A stretch of DNA of 60,675 bases, taken from an uncultured Lachnospiraceae bacterium. GTDB lineage: Bacteria; Bacillota; Clostridia; Lachnospirales; Lachnospiraceae. The stretch lies in assembly GCA_910577765.1 (NCBI GenBank), contig CAJTOV010000007.1, positions 1 to 60,675 on the forward strand, given 5' to 3'. The position numbers and the translations under genes were made by a program. A model generated the notes under the pieces. The model was given only the letters and a program-made list of their open reading frames with translations, had not been told where the DNA came from and searched no databases. Shown in pieces: positions 26,875 through 34,205 of the stretch (within the stretch, counting starts at the first letter, position 1; every line of letters starts with the position of its first letter).

Positions 26875-27183
26875 TTACGAATCCGCGGTTACCATTTCGC
26901 TTTCATAATCTCTGGGCACGCTGTAAATATTGTTGTGGGAAACCCAGTGTCCCTTTCCTACCGGTTCTGTGGTTCTGCCGATCAGTTCCCCGTACTTGAT
27001 TACCTGGTCTCCTTCTTCCAGGTCCGCAAGGGCGATCTTGTGGCAATAGGGGATTTCCTCCGCTGCCGTAAGGGAGCAGAGCTGGTCTCCCCTGCGGTAG
27101 ACCACCGGTTCCCCGGCAGGCACCACGGTGACACAGGTGACCACATTGTCCTTAAGGTCCATAAGCAGTCCGTTGATTTCCAT
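26875..27183 (-). CDS. UxaA-family dehydratase, small SAF-domain component
   Basis: A 102-aa protein corresponding to the N-terminal SAF domain of UxaA/GarD. It contains VTCVTVVPAGEPVVYRRGDQ, then CHKIALADLEEGDQVIKYGE and LIGRTTEPVGKGHWVSHNNI, the family's 'G-x-VHxHN'-like end. AAGGAA lies 8 nt before the ATG at 27183, which is preferred to the ATG three codons upstream. It begins the operon with the large component, the DASS permease and the esterase, facing the divergent LysR gene. Confidence 0.9.
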   Translation of the reverse strand: MEINGLLMDLKDNVVTCVTVVPAGEPVVYRRGDQLCSLTAAEEIPYCHKIALADLEEGDQVIKYGELIGRTTEPVGKGHWVSHNNIYSVPRDYESEMVTADS

Positions 27184-27219
27184 TCCTCTCATTTCCTTTC
27201 TGTCGTTCTTTTGGATACC

Positions 27220-27248
27220 TTTACAATAACACGGTTGTAGTATATAAT
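27220..27248 (+). promoter_or_regulatory. Promoter of the LysR gene
   Basis: TTTACA (27220-27225), 17-nt spacer, TATAAT (27243-27248). The 107-bp divergent region 27184-27290 must also hold the uxaA-like promoter and the LysR binding site. An AT-rich dyad near 27250-27280 is a candidate. Confidence 0.75.
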
Positions 27249-27290
27249 CAATTTTATGAAATTTATATAAATATAAATGGAGCTAATACT

Positions 27291-28226
27291 ATGCAGCAGG
27301 AGATGAAATACATTTACCAGGTATACACAGACGGAAGCTTTTCCAGGGCAGCGGAGCATCTCTATCTGACCCAGCCGGCCTTAAGCATAGCCGTACAGAA
27401 AGTGGAAGAATCCATTGGCATGCCGCTGTTTGACCGCAGCAGGCGTCCGCTGCAGCTGACTGCGGCCGGGGAAATCTATATTGGGACCATTAAGAAGATT
27501 ATGGGCCTGGAGCAGGACCTGGACCGCCAGATCCAGGATATCCAGAACCTGGCAGCCGGAGAGATCCGGCTGGGCGGCTCCCATTATCTCAATGCCTATA
27601 TTCTTCCGGGGGTATTGTCCGGCTTTGGCCGGAAGTATCCGGGAATCCGGCTGGAGCTGGTGGAGGAAAGCTCCGATGTGCTGGCAGATATGCTGACAGA
27701 GCGGAAAATCGACCTGACATTCAGCTGCAACAAGACGTTTATGCGCAGCTTTGAGCGGTATTCCTTATTCTATGACCATATTCTTCTGGCTGTCCCCAGG
27801 GAGAACCCGGTCAATGAAGGGTTCCGGGATATGGCCCTTACGGCCGCGGATATTTTAAACCGCAGACACCTGGAGCCGGACTGTCCGGCGCCGCCCCTGT
27901 CCGGCTTCCGCGACCTGGAGTACATTCTTCTGACACCCGGCAACAACCTTTATGACCGGGCGGTTTCCATGTTCCGGGAGGCCGGTTTCGAACCCAGGGT
28001 CAAGCTGCGCCTGGCCCAGCTTGCCACGGCCTGCCATCTGGCGGAAGCAGATTTTGCGGCTACCTTTATCAGCGACCGCATGGTGAAGAACCCGGACAGC
28101 CCGCTTATCTTTTACAGACTGGCCTCCCGGCTGGCAGAGCGGCTGTTTTACATACTGCTTCCGGACAGAAATTATACCTCCCACGCGGTGAAGATGTTTA
28201 TCCAGTATCTGCTGGTCCATGTGTGA
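27291..28226 (+). CDS. LysR-family transcriptional regulator
   Basis: A 311-aa LysR protein. The N-terminal helix-turn-helix reads GSFSRAAEHLYLTQPALSIA with FDRSRRPLQLTAAG (residues about 15-65), and the rest is the periplasmic-binding-like effector domain. GGAG precedes the start. It is divergent from the split UxaA operon, so it most likely activates those genes in response to their substrate or an intermediate. Confidence 0.94.
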   Translation: MQQEMKYIYQVYTDGSFSRAAEHLYLTQPALSIAVQKVEESIGMPLFDRSRRPLQLTAAGEIYIGTIKKIMGLEQDLDRQIQDIQNLAAGEIRLGGSHYLNAYILPGVLSGFGRKYPGIRLELVEESSDVLADMLTERKIDLTFSCNKTFMRSFERYSLFYDHILLAVPRENPVNEGFRDMALTAADILNRRHLEPDCPAPPLSGFRDLEYILLTPGNNLYDRAVSMFREAGFEPRVKLRLAQLATACHLAEADFAATFISDRMVKNPDSPLIFYRLASRLAERLFYILLPDRNYTSHAVKMFIQYLLVHV

Positions 28227-28241
28227 GCCATACAGCCGTGG

Positions 28242-28270
28242 TTTACAAAAACAGCCTGCTGTTGTACAAT
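28242..28270 (+). promoter_or_regulatory. Promoter of the HIT-family gene
   Basis: TTTACA (28242-28247), 17-nt spacer, TACAAT (28265-28270), placed 72 nt before the gene start. Confidence 0.72.
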
Positions 28271-28341
28271 AGTTCTATAAAAAGCAGCGGATTCTGCCGC
28301 ATGGAAGGCAGAGGGCAAAGAAGGAAAGGAAGGTAATGAAC

Positions 28342-28761
28342 ATGAAGGATGTTAATTGCGCATACTGTATGCAGGGGGAGCTGGTGGCCAAATTCGCGTA
28401 TCCGGTGTGTAAGATGGACACGGGATTTCTCTATGTGTTTAAGGAGCAGAGCCATCCGGGACGCCTGGTTCTGGCCCACGACCGGCACATCAGTGAGATG
28501 ATCCAGTTAAGCGATGAGGAGCGGAACGCATTTTTCGCCGACGTGGCCAAGGCGGCCAGGGCCATCCACAAGGTATTTAAGCCCAACAAGGTCAACTACG
28601 GTGCATACGGGGATACTGGCTGCCACCTGCACATGCACCTGGTTCCCAAGTATGAGGGGGGCCCGGAGTGGGGCGGTGTGTTTGAGATGAATCCCGGCAA
28701 GGTGATTGCGGATGATGCACGGCTGGAGGAGATCGCGGAGCAGATCCGGCAGGCGCTGTAG
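28342..28761 (+). CDS. HIT-family nucleotide-binding hydrolase
   Basis: A 139-aa protein of the histidine triad family, which hydrolyses or transfers nucleotidyl groups (AMP-lysine, Ap4A and similar). The triad motif is HLHMHLVP (about residues 97-104). The N-terminal CAYC may bind zinc with a later histidine, as in related clostridial proteins. Two ATGs lie at 28336 and 28342, and GGAAGG spacing favours the second. It stands before the TM1266-like gene, with a hairpin between them. Confidence 0.9.
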   Translation: MKDVNCAYCMQGELVAKFAYPVCKMDTGFLYVFKEQSHPGRLVLAHDRHISEMIQLSDEERNAFFADVAKAARAIHKVFKPNKVNYGAYGDTGCHLHMHLVPKYEGGPEWGGVFEMNPGKVIADDARLEEIAEQIRQAL

Positions 28762-28776
28762 AACCGGAAGAAGCTG

Positions 28777-28821
28777 GTACATCGCTGCATTGATTCCGAA
28801 GTAAATAGTGCAGCGGTGTAC
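28777..28821. repeat. Intergenic hairpin after the HIT gene
   Basis: Arms GTACATCGCTGCA and TGCAGCGGTGTAC (one wobble pair) with a 19-nt loop, no T-run. It may act in RNA processing or as a weak terminator. It is not a copy of the element at 22-56. Confidence 0.5.
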
Positions 28822-28843
28822 TGGCGGCATAAAGGAACAGGGG

Positions 28844-29134
28844 ATGAATCAGATGAATGAAAAGGAAACGTCCGGGGCCGGGGCCCCGGAGACCCGGATC
28901 GCCGTGGTGGGCATCATTGTGGAGAACCAGGAGTCTGCCGCCCGGGTCAATGAGGTGCTGCACCAGTACGGAAATTACATTATCGGGCGCATGGGGATTC
29001 CCTACCGGGAGAAGAAGCTGAACATTATCAGTGTGGTGCTGGACGCCCCGGCGGATATTATCAGCGCTGTCTCCGGTAAGCTGGGCCGCCTGCCGGGGGT
29101 CAGCTCCAAGGCGTTGTATTCCCGGGCTACGTAG
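28844..29134 (+). CDS. TM1266-type iron-only hydrogenase system putative regulator
   Basis: A 96-aa ferredoxin-like fold protein. After a 17-residue acidic leader it has IAVVGIIVENQESAARVNEV, LHQYGNYIIGRMGIPYR and LNIISVVLDAPADIISAVSG, then KLGRLPGVSSKALYS. This is the pattern of the small ACT/NikR-C-like proteins linked to [FeFe]-hydrogenase maturation genes. No hydrogenase or hyd maturase gene is in the window. AAGGAA precedes the start. It suggests a hydrogen-metabolising anaerobe. Confidence 0.85.
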   Translation: MNQMNEKETSGAGAPETRIAVVGIIVENQESAARVNEVLHQYGNYIIGRMGIPYREKKLNIISVVLDAPADIISAVSGKLGRLPGVSSKALYSRAT

Positions 29135-29233
29135 CACTGGTCTGTTGCACCGGTGTTGTGTACGAAGGCAGCAGTTTTCAAATATGCTCTGGCAGATGCC
29201 GGCATCTTGAAAATCAGACACAAGAGGTGCTAT

Positions 29234-29692
29234 ATGAAACTGGAAGAAACATTATACAAAAAATTTCCGGTCCTTTTACGGGAAAAACTTCTGAATGATG
29301 AGATTGCATTCCCGGATACCACCCGGATCGATTATGAACCCTTATGGACATATAGGGCAGTGGAACGGCAAAAGGATGACAGGCGCGGGATTAGCCGGGA
29401 GGATTTCCGGTCATACTTTGAATTGAATAAAAAGCCAAAGATGCCAAGAGGACTTCGGGGTGGCGATATCACCAAAGATCCTTATTACTATGGCGTATCC
29501 AGCTTTCTGAATAAGGAGATTGTTGAGCAGAAAATGAAATTTCCTAATCCCAATAAAAAGATGGCGGCCGGATATGTCTACAAGGAAGGCGGACCCCAGG
29601 ATACAAAAGATTCGCATGTATGCTGGTGGCTTTTTGAAGATGCGGATGTCAGTGGTTTTCGGTTGATGGAGGACTCGCAGAATGAAGGGTGA
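29234..29692 (+). CDS. Unknown cytoplasmic protein, first gene of SecB-like cassette
   Basis: A 152-aa soluble protein with no family I can name. Notable segments are an R-rich YRAVERQKDDRRGISREDF, a YYYGVSSFLNKEIVEQKM stretch, a lysine-rich middle and a conserved-looking C-terminal HVCWWLFEDADVSGF. AT content and codon use differ from the GC-rich flanks, suggesting transfer. AGAGGTG precedes the ATG at 29234. It overlaps the next gene by 11 nt. A toxin or effector role is possible because SecB-like chaperones often accompany toxin-antitoxin pairs, but no catalytic motif proves it. Confidence 0.7.
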   Translation: MKLEETLYKKFPVLLREKLLNDEIAFPDTTRIDYEPLWTYRAVERQKDDRRGISREDFRSYFELNKKPKMPRGLRGGDITKDPYYYGVSSFLNKEIVEQKMKFPNPNKKMAAGYVYKEGGPQDTKDSHVCWWLFEDADVSGFRLMEDSQNEG

Positions 29693-30350
29693 ATTGTGTT
29701 TTTGCATTCAGGGAAAGAATTTGTATCTGGAACAGGTGCTGGTAGATTATATGGGGGTTCCTATATTTTTTCTGTGCAGGGATGAACAGGAATACTATGT
29801 GGCGCTTTGTACCGATCTGGAAGAATACAATTACGTTGTGATAAGGGCAGCTTCCCAGGAAATCTATGATCTTCTGCACGGGAAGATTCCCATGAGGGAT
29901 ATTATATTGAATCAGAAAGAATACTGGGAAGTATTTTCCGGTGAAGAGGTTTCTCTGGATACGGTCATAGAACATAAAACTGGTCATCTGGATCTTTCTG
30001 TTCTTCCGGAAGAAAAGGCATGCTTTAAAGTTCTGACTGAAGACATGAAACGATTCGTGGATCAGTTTGATGATCAGTTTTTTAGTACGAAATATTTCTG
30101 TGAATATAAGCCGGCACATGGAGATGACGGATTCTCCACAAACATTTCCATACATTTACCCTGGAGTGGAATTAAGGCTTTTACGAATCTGGGCAATTAT
30201 TCTTTTAAATCCCATTGGAGCCCGCAGGCAGTGCTGGAAACAGAGTTTGACTGGGAATACGGGCATGAAAGTAAGAGGGCGGTTATAAAGAGGGATTGTG
30301 GACAATCAGAATGCTGGTTATATGATGATGTGATGAATGCAGCAGCATAA
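29682..30350 (+). CDS. Unknown cytoplasmic protein, second gene of SecB-like cassette
   Basis: A 222-aa acidic soluble protein. The N-terminal half reads as a beta-rich segment (VDYMGVPIFFLCRDEQEYYV, ALCTDLEEYNYVVIRA) followed by HGKIPMRDIILNQKEYWEVF. The C-terminal half is less regular and ends in ECWLYDDVMNAAA. No membrane segments or known active-site motif are seen. GGAGG lies 8 nt before the start inside the previous gene. Translational overlap with both neighbours' region implies joint function. I do not recognise the family. Confidence 0.7.
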   Translation: MKGELCFCIQGKNLYLEQVLVDYMGVPIFFLCRDEQEYYVALCTDLEEYNYVVIRAASQEIYDLLHGKIPMRDIILNQKEYWEVFSGEEVSLDTVIEHKTGHLDLSVLPEEKACFKVLTEDMKRFVDQFDDQFFSTKYFCEYKPAHGDDGFSTNISIHLPWSGIKAFTNLGNYSFKSHWSPQAVLETEFDWEYGHESKRAVIKRDCGQSECWLYDDVMNAAA

Positions 30351-30366
30351 AAGGTGAAAGAAAATT

Positions 30367-30780
30367 ATGGAAAAAGAACAGACCATAAAGAGTGTGTTGC
30401 GTCTGGACAAAATTATGTTTGACAAAATTGAGTTCAGAAGGGTAGGAACTTCTTCGGACAAAGAACTGGAACTGGAAATCCAGTCCGGCATCGCACGGAG
30501 ACAGGATGCGGAGATATATCGGGTTACCCTGGTGTTAAAAGGGAATAAACCAGAAGAGTATCTCTTTGAAATAAGTCTGAGCGGTTTTTTCTCCATTGAA
30601 GAAAGTGATGAATTAACGGAATCATTGAGGGAAGCACTTGTTTCGAAAAATGCTGTTGCGATTTTGATGCCATATTTAAGAAGCCAGGTTTCCCTGCTGA
30701 CAGCACAACCGGGAGTAGACTGTGTGGTTCTTCCTGTATTTAATATCAACAAAATGCTGGAAGAGAAAACAGAAAAATAG
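30367..30780 (+). CDS. SecB-like chaperone
   Basis: A 137-aa protein resembling SecB. The N-terminal part (LDKIMFDKIEFRRV) and strands AEIYRVTLVLKG match the SecB beta-sheet pattern, GFFSIEESDE corresponds to SecB's 'GxF' turn, and the C-terminal MPYLRSQVSLLTAQPG followed by LPVFNIN matches 'FPYARxxISxLxxxGxFPxLxLxPVNF'. Firmicutes generally lack canonical SecB. Stand-alone SecB-like genes there are often part of toxin-antitoxin-chaperone systems or prophages. It is 16 nt downstream of the preceding unknown gene and converges on the gene at 30791-31111. Confidence 0.75.
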   Translation: MEKEQTIKSVLRLDKIMFDKIEFRRVGTSSDKELELEIQSGIARRQDAEIYRVTLVLKGNKPEEYLFEISLSGFFSIEESDELTESLREALVSKNAVAILMPYLRSQVSLLTAQPGVDCVVLPVFNINKMLEEKTEK

Positions 30781-30790
30781 GAGGGCTGTT

Positions 30791-31111
30791 TCAGCCCTTC
30801 CCCGGCGTCTCATACCCCAGCCGCAAAGCAGCCAGGGCATCTTCATCCAGGATCTCGCCCAGCTTGTTGTAGGAAGCCAGGGTCTCCCGGATGCAGTCCT
30901 CCACCCCGGGGGCATTCTGGACCGGGGGTGTCAGGCGGGCCAGGGTCTCCATCACGTCTGCCCCGGCCTCCGGGGAGGGAAGGGGCAGACCTGCCTGGCG
31001 GTAGGCCATACCCAGGGCGCAGCAGATTTCCCGGCAGTTGATGAACCGGGGAATGTGGTCAAAATCATACAGCTTGCGTTTCACGGCAGCCAGGGTCAGT
31101 TCATGGATCAT
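30791..31111 (-). CDS. Small hypothetical protein
   Basis: A 106-aa soluble helical protein containing FDHIPRFINCREICCALG and a Pro-rich middle. No family is recognised. GGAGGTG lies 8 nt before the ATG at 31111, supporting it as a real gene. GC content matches the core chromosome, unlike the cassette it converges on. It is followed upstream by a hairpin and the tRNA gene on the same strand. Confidence 0.62.
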   Translation of the reverse strand: MIHELTLAAVKRKLYDFDHIPRFINCREICCALGMAYRQAGLPLPSPEAGADVMETLARLTPPVQNAPGVEDCIRETLASYNKLGEILDEDALAALRLGYETPGKG

Positions 31112-31139
31112 GGAAGGCACCTCCGGTCATTTAAAATGA

Positions 31140-31193
31140 TAACAGTCCGGAGAGGCCGCCTTGCTCCGTTTATTTGCGCTGCCCGGACTGTTA
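31140..31193. repeat. Inverted repeat related to the TAACAGT element
   Basis: Arms TAACAGTCCGG and CCGGACTGTTA (11 bp, perfect) around a 32-nt loop. The outer TAACAGT/ACTGTTA is shared with the palindromes at 22, 1494 and 2399, while the inner part and loop differ. It is either a distant member or chance. Confidence 0.45.
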
Positions 31194-31220
31194 CAAAAAA
31201 ATCCCTGCCTTGCAGGGATT
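31194..31220 (-). terminator. Terminator of the tRNA-Gly transcript
   Basis: Minus-strand hairpin AATCCCTGC-AAG-GCAGGGATT followed by seven T residues, starting 7 nt after the tRNA 3' end. Confidence 0.8.
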
Positions 31221-31226
31221 AAAAAA

Positions 31227-31297
<71 letters not shown>

Positions 31298-31412
31298 ATG
31301 AAACACATTATAGCACGTTCTTCCGGAAATTTCAATCATAGATTTGAAAATAAAATATAAAGAGCTGATAAACGAAAAATAAAGAGAATATAAAGAAAAA
31401 ATAAATTTTATA

Positions 31413-31441
31413 TTGACAGAATTTGGCAAAATTGATAAAAT
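31413..31441 (+). promoter_or_regulatory. Promoter of the PTS gene
   Basis: TTGACA (31413-31418), 17-nt spacer, TAAAAT (31436-31441). The leader from about 31450 to 31609 holds one small hairpin (AGGCCGTG 31543-31550 with CATGGCCT 31559-31566) that could serve regulation. No recognised antiterminator (RAT) site is seen. The rest of 31298-31609 is AT-rich without a gene. Confidence 0.7.
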
Positions 31442-31609
31442 ATAAACAGAAAAATTCATTTCAGAAGAAGGACCTGATTTCATTAGACAGCATCGTACAA
31501 GGAAAATCATGGTTCTTGTTTTTGACTTATTCATGTGTATAGAGGCCGTGCCGGGAATCATGGCCTTTATCAATAAATTATTTTTTTAACAAAGAAGGGA
31601 GCGGTTTGT

Positions 31610-33079
31610 ATGAAATTTCTTCAAAAACTGGGTAAAGCACTGATGCTGCCCGTGGCATGTCTGCCCATCTGTGGTATCCTGATGGGGTTCGGCTATCTGC
31701 TTTGTCCGGCCACCATGCAGGGCGGTGATATTACCGGATTCAAGGCCCTGACAGGTCTGTTCCTGGTGAAGGCAGGCGGTGCGCTGATTGACAATATGGC
31801 CCTGCTGTTCGTAATCGGCGTGGGCGTAGGTATGTCAAAGGATAATGACGGAACCGGCGGTCTGGCGGCTCTGGCCTCCTGGCTGATGATTACTACCCTG
31901 TTAAGCACCGGCGTGGTGACCACCATCATGCCTTCCGTGGCAGAGAGTGCCAACAAGACCCTGGCATTTAACAAGATTGCCAACCCGTTTATCGGAATCA
32001 TTTCCGGTATCGTAGGCTCCACCTGCTACAATAAGTTCCACAAGACAGAGCTGCCGGACTGGATGTCCTTCTTCAGCGGCAAGCGGTGTGTGGCCATTAT
32101 CGCAGGCGTGGTTTCCATCCTGGTATCCGTGGTACTGCTGTTCGTATGGCCGGTGATCTTCGGCGTGCTGATCGCAGTAGGCGAAGGCATCGTAGGTATG
32201 GGCGCTTTGGGCGCAGGTATCTATGCGTTCCTTAACCGTCTGCTGATTCCTACAGGACTGCACCATGCACTGAACAATGTATTCTGGTTTGACACCATCG
32301 GACTGGGCGATCTGTCCCACTTCTGGGCAGGCGATACCTCCGCGGATGTAACCTGGTCCCTGGGTATGTATATGTCCGGTTTCTTCCCCTGCATGATGTT
32401 CGGTGTTCCGGGCGCTGCCCTGGCCATGGTCCACTGTGCAAAGGATGAAAAACGGAAAGTGGCATTCGGTCTTCTGTTCTCCGCGGCTGTCTGTTCCTTT
32501 GTCTGCGGCGTCACCGAGCCCTTTGAGTTCGGATTCATGTTCCTGGCTCCGGCTCTGTATGTGCTCTATGCACTGCTGTACGGTGTCTTCACCGTGATCG
32601 TAACCCTGGTAGGCTTCAGGGCCGGGTTCTCCTTCTCCGGCGGCGCCACGGATGCACTGTTCTCCGCATCCCTGCCTGCGGCAGCCAACACCTGGATGCT
32701 TCTTCCCCTGGGTCTGGCGGCATTTGCCGTCTTCTATGTGGTGTTCCGCTTTGCCATTACGGCCTGGGATCTGAAGACTCCGGGACGGGAGGACGATGAT
32801 CTGGACGAGGAGATGGGCGCGGTTCTGTCCAATGATGACTACACCCAGGTGGCTTCCGTCATTCTGGAAGGCGTAGGCGGCAAGGACAATGTGGACTCCA
32901 TTGACAACTGTATCACCAGACTCCGTCTGGAGGTAAAGGATACCACCCTGGTGGATGAGAAGAAGATCAAGTCTGCCGGAGTCGCCGGTGTCATCCGCCC
33001 GGGCAAGACCAGTGTCCAGGTAGTGGTAGGGACCAAGGTGCAGTTTGTGGCTGACGAGTTTAAGCGGCTTTGCAGGTAG
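31610..33079 (+). CDS. PTS glucose-family EIICB component
   Basis: A 489-aa sugar permease of the phosphoenolpyruvate phosphotransferase system. The EIIC membrane domain (about residues 1-385) shows FLQKLGKALMLPVACLPICG, IPTGLHHALNNVFWFD and TEPFEFGFMFLAPALY. The EIIB domain (about 410-489) carries the phosphorylated cysteine in SIDNCITRLRLEVKD. A linked EIIA domain is absent, so a general EIIA must serve it. GGGAGC precedes the start. Glucose, maltose-type and N-acetylglucosamine PTS share this layout, and the sugar cannot be fixed. It stands as a single gene convergent with the DeoR gene. Confidence 0.93.
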   Translation: MKFLQKLGKALMLPVACLPICGILMGFGYLLCPATMQGGDITGFKALTGLFLVKAGGALIDNMALLFVIGVGVGMSKDNDGTGGLAALASWLMITTLLSTGVVTTIMPSVAESANKTLAFNKIANPFIGIISGIVGSTCYNKFHKTELPDWMSFFSGKRCVAIIAGVVSILVSVVLLFVWPVIFGVLIAVGEGIVGMGALGAGIYAFLNRLLIPTGLHHALNNVFWFDTIGLGDLSHFWAGDTSADVTWSLGMYMSGFFPCMMFGVPGAALAMVHCAKDEKRKVAFGLLFSAAVCSFVCGVTEPFEFGFMFLAPALYVLYALLYGVFTVIVTLVGFRAGFSFSGGATDALFSASLPAAANTWMLLPLGLAAFAVFYVVFRFAITAWDLKTPGREDDDLDEEMGAVLSNDDYTQVASVILEGVGGKDNVDSIDNCITRLRLEVKDTTLVDEKKIKSAGVAGVIRPGKTSVQVVVGTKVQFVADEFKRLCR

Positions 33080-33120
33080 GCGTCTGGCAGTTGGGGATGT
33101 TCTGAATTTTAAATGAAGAG

Positions 33121-33169
33121 AAAAGGATCACATGCGGGGAAATATTCCATGGCATGTGGTCCTTTTTTT
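33121..33169. terminator. Terminator between the PTS and DeoR genes
   Basis: Stem AAAAGGATCACATGC / GCATGTGGTCCTTTT with one wobble pair and a 16-nt loop, followed by a T7 tract on the plus strand and preceded by AAAA. It lies between convergent genes and probably works in both directions. Confidence 0.82.
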
Positions 33170-33189
33170 GCGGTGGCAGAATTCGGAAT

Positions 33190-33969
33190 TTACTCCTCAC
33201 ACACAATCACCTGGGGAATGGCCTTCCGCAGGATTTTTAATGCCTCTTTGGGTGCGCCTCCGGAGGTGATCAGGGTGTCTACCTGATGGAAGGGAGCAAA
33301 GACCCGGATGCCTTTGTGGCCGAACTTGGTTTCATCCATCAGCAGAATCTTTTTCTTGGCAATGGAGAGCATGGCTTCCTTTGCCTCTGCCTCATAGATG
33401 TCGGAGCAGGTGAAGCCGCTGCTTAGGACCAGGCCGCTGGAGCCCATAAAGGCCAGATCCACGGTGTAGCTTTTCAGCTCCGCAGCCGTGGTGGAGGAAA
33501 TCAAATTAAAGGACTTGTACAGCTTGCCGCCGGTGACCAGGACTTCCCAATGGCGGATGTGGGAGGAACACTCCATAGCCACATCAATACTGGTGGTGAT
33601 GATGGTGAGGCTTTTGAGATGGCTGAGATATTTGATCATGCGCACGGTGGTGGAGCCTGCGTCCAGAAGGATGGCCTGGCCTTCGTGGACCATCTGGGCA
33701 GCCCGGCCGGCAATCAGGTCCTTGATGGCCAGGTTGGTATCCTTCCGTTCACTGATATCGGTGATCATGTCAAAGGTGCTGCCGGGATTGCCCTTGAGGA
33801 TGGCGCCGCCATAGCTTTTGACAATCAGGCCCTGCTTTTCCAGTGTGGTTAAATCCCGGCGGACGGTTTCTTCTGAGACCTTCAGGGTCTTTGCCAGTTC
33901 GGAAACCATGGCTTTTTTATTTTTCAGCAGGATTTCTATTATAAAATTTCTTCTTGCCTCTGGAAACAT
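33190..33969 (-). CDS. DeoR/GlpR-family transcriptional regulator
   Basis: A 259-aa repressor. The N-terminal helix-turn-helix reads MVSELAKTLKVSEETVRRDL with TLEKQGLIVKSYGGA (about residues 18-60), and the C-terminal domain is the sugar-phosphate sensor with ILLDAGSTTVRMIKYL. GGGGGAG precedes the start. DeoR proteins release DNA on binding a phosphorylated sugar intermediate, which fits control of the divergent kinase/aldolase operon at 34206-42094. Repeated ACCACAA/TTGTGGT half-sites in the 236-bp intergenic region are candidate operators. Confidence 0.94.
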   Translation of the reverse strand: MFPEARRNFIIEILLKNKKAMVSELAKTLKVSEETVRRDLTTLEKQGLIVKSYGGAILKGNPGSTFDMITDISERKDTNLAIKDLIAGRAAQMVHEGQAILLDAGSTTVRMIKYLSHLKSLTIITTSIDVAMECSSHIRHWEVLVTGGKLYKSFNLISSTTAAELKSYTVDLAFMGSSGLVLSSGFTCSDIYEAEAKEAMLSIAKKKILLMDETKFGHKGIRVFAPFHQVDTLITSGGAPKEALKILRKAIPQVIVCEE

Positions 33970-34113
33970 ACGTCTCCCCCCTCATCATGTATAAAAACGG
34001 TAAAGAAACCACAACAATATTAAAAAGTAAACGCATGTGGTATCTGGAACCCGGCTTTAATTATATACGAATCCCGGGAATTTGTAAACAAAAAGCATGG
34101 GTTACAAAAACCA

Positions 34114-34143
34114 TTGACAGATTGACTACTTTTGTGGTATTTT
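34114..34143 (+). promoter_or_regulatory. Promoter and candidate DeoR operator of the TRAP/OtnK operon
   Basis: TTGACA (34114-34119), an 18-nt spacer and TATTTT (34138-34143). TTGTGGT (34132-34138) overlaps the -10, and its inverted partner ACCACAA lies at 34008-34014 beside the divergent regulator gene. Two inverted half-sites 118 bp apart would suit repression by looping. The remaining 33970-34205 region holds no gene. Confidence 0.6.
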
Positions 34144-34205
34144 GTTAATAGATGACAAGAACAGTCATTTTAAAACAACAATCAACAAAAAAGAGGAGGT
34201 ATTCT

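Noticed and set aside
34021..34045. A catabolite-responsive (cre) site near AAACGCATGTGG
   Set aside because: Too many mismatches to the consensus to support.
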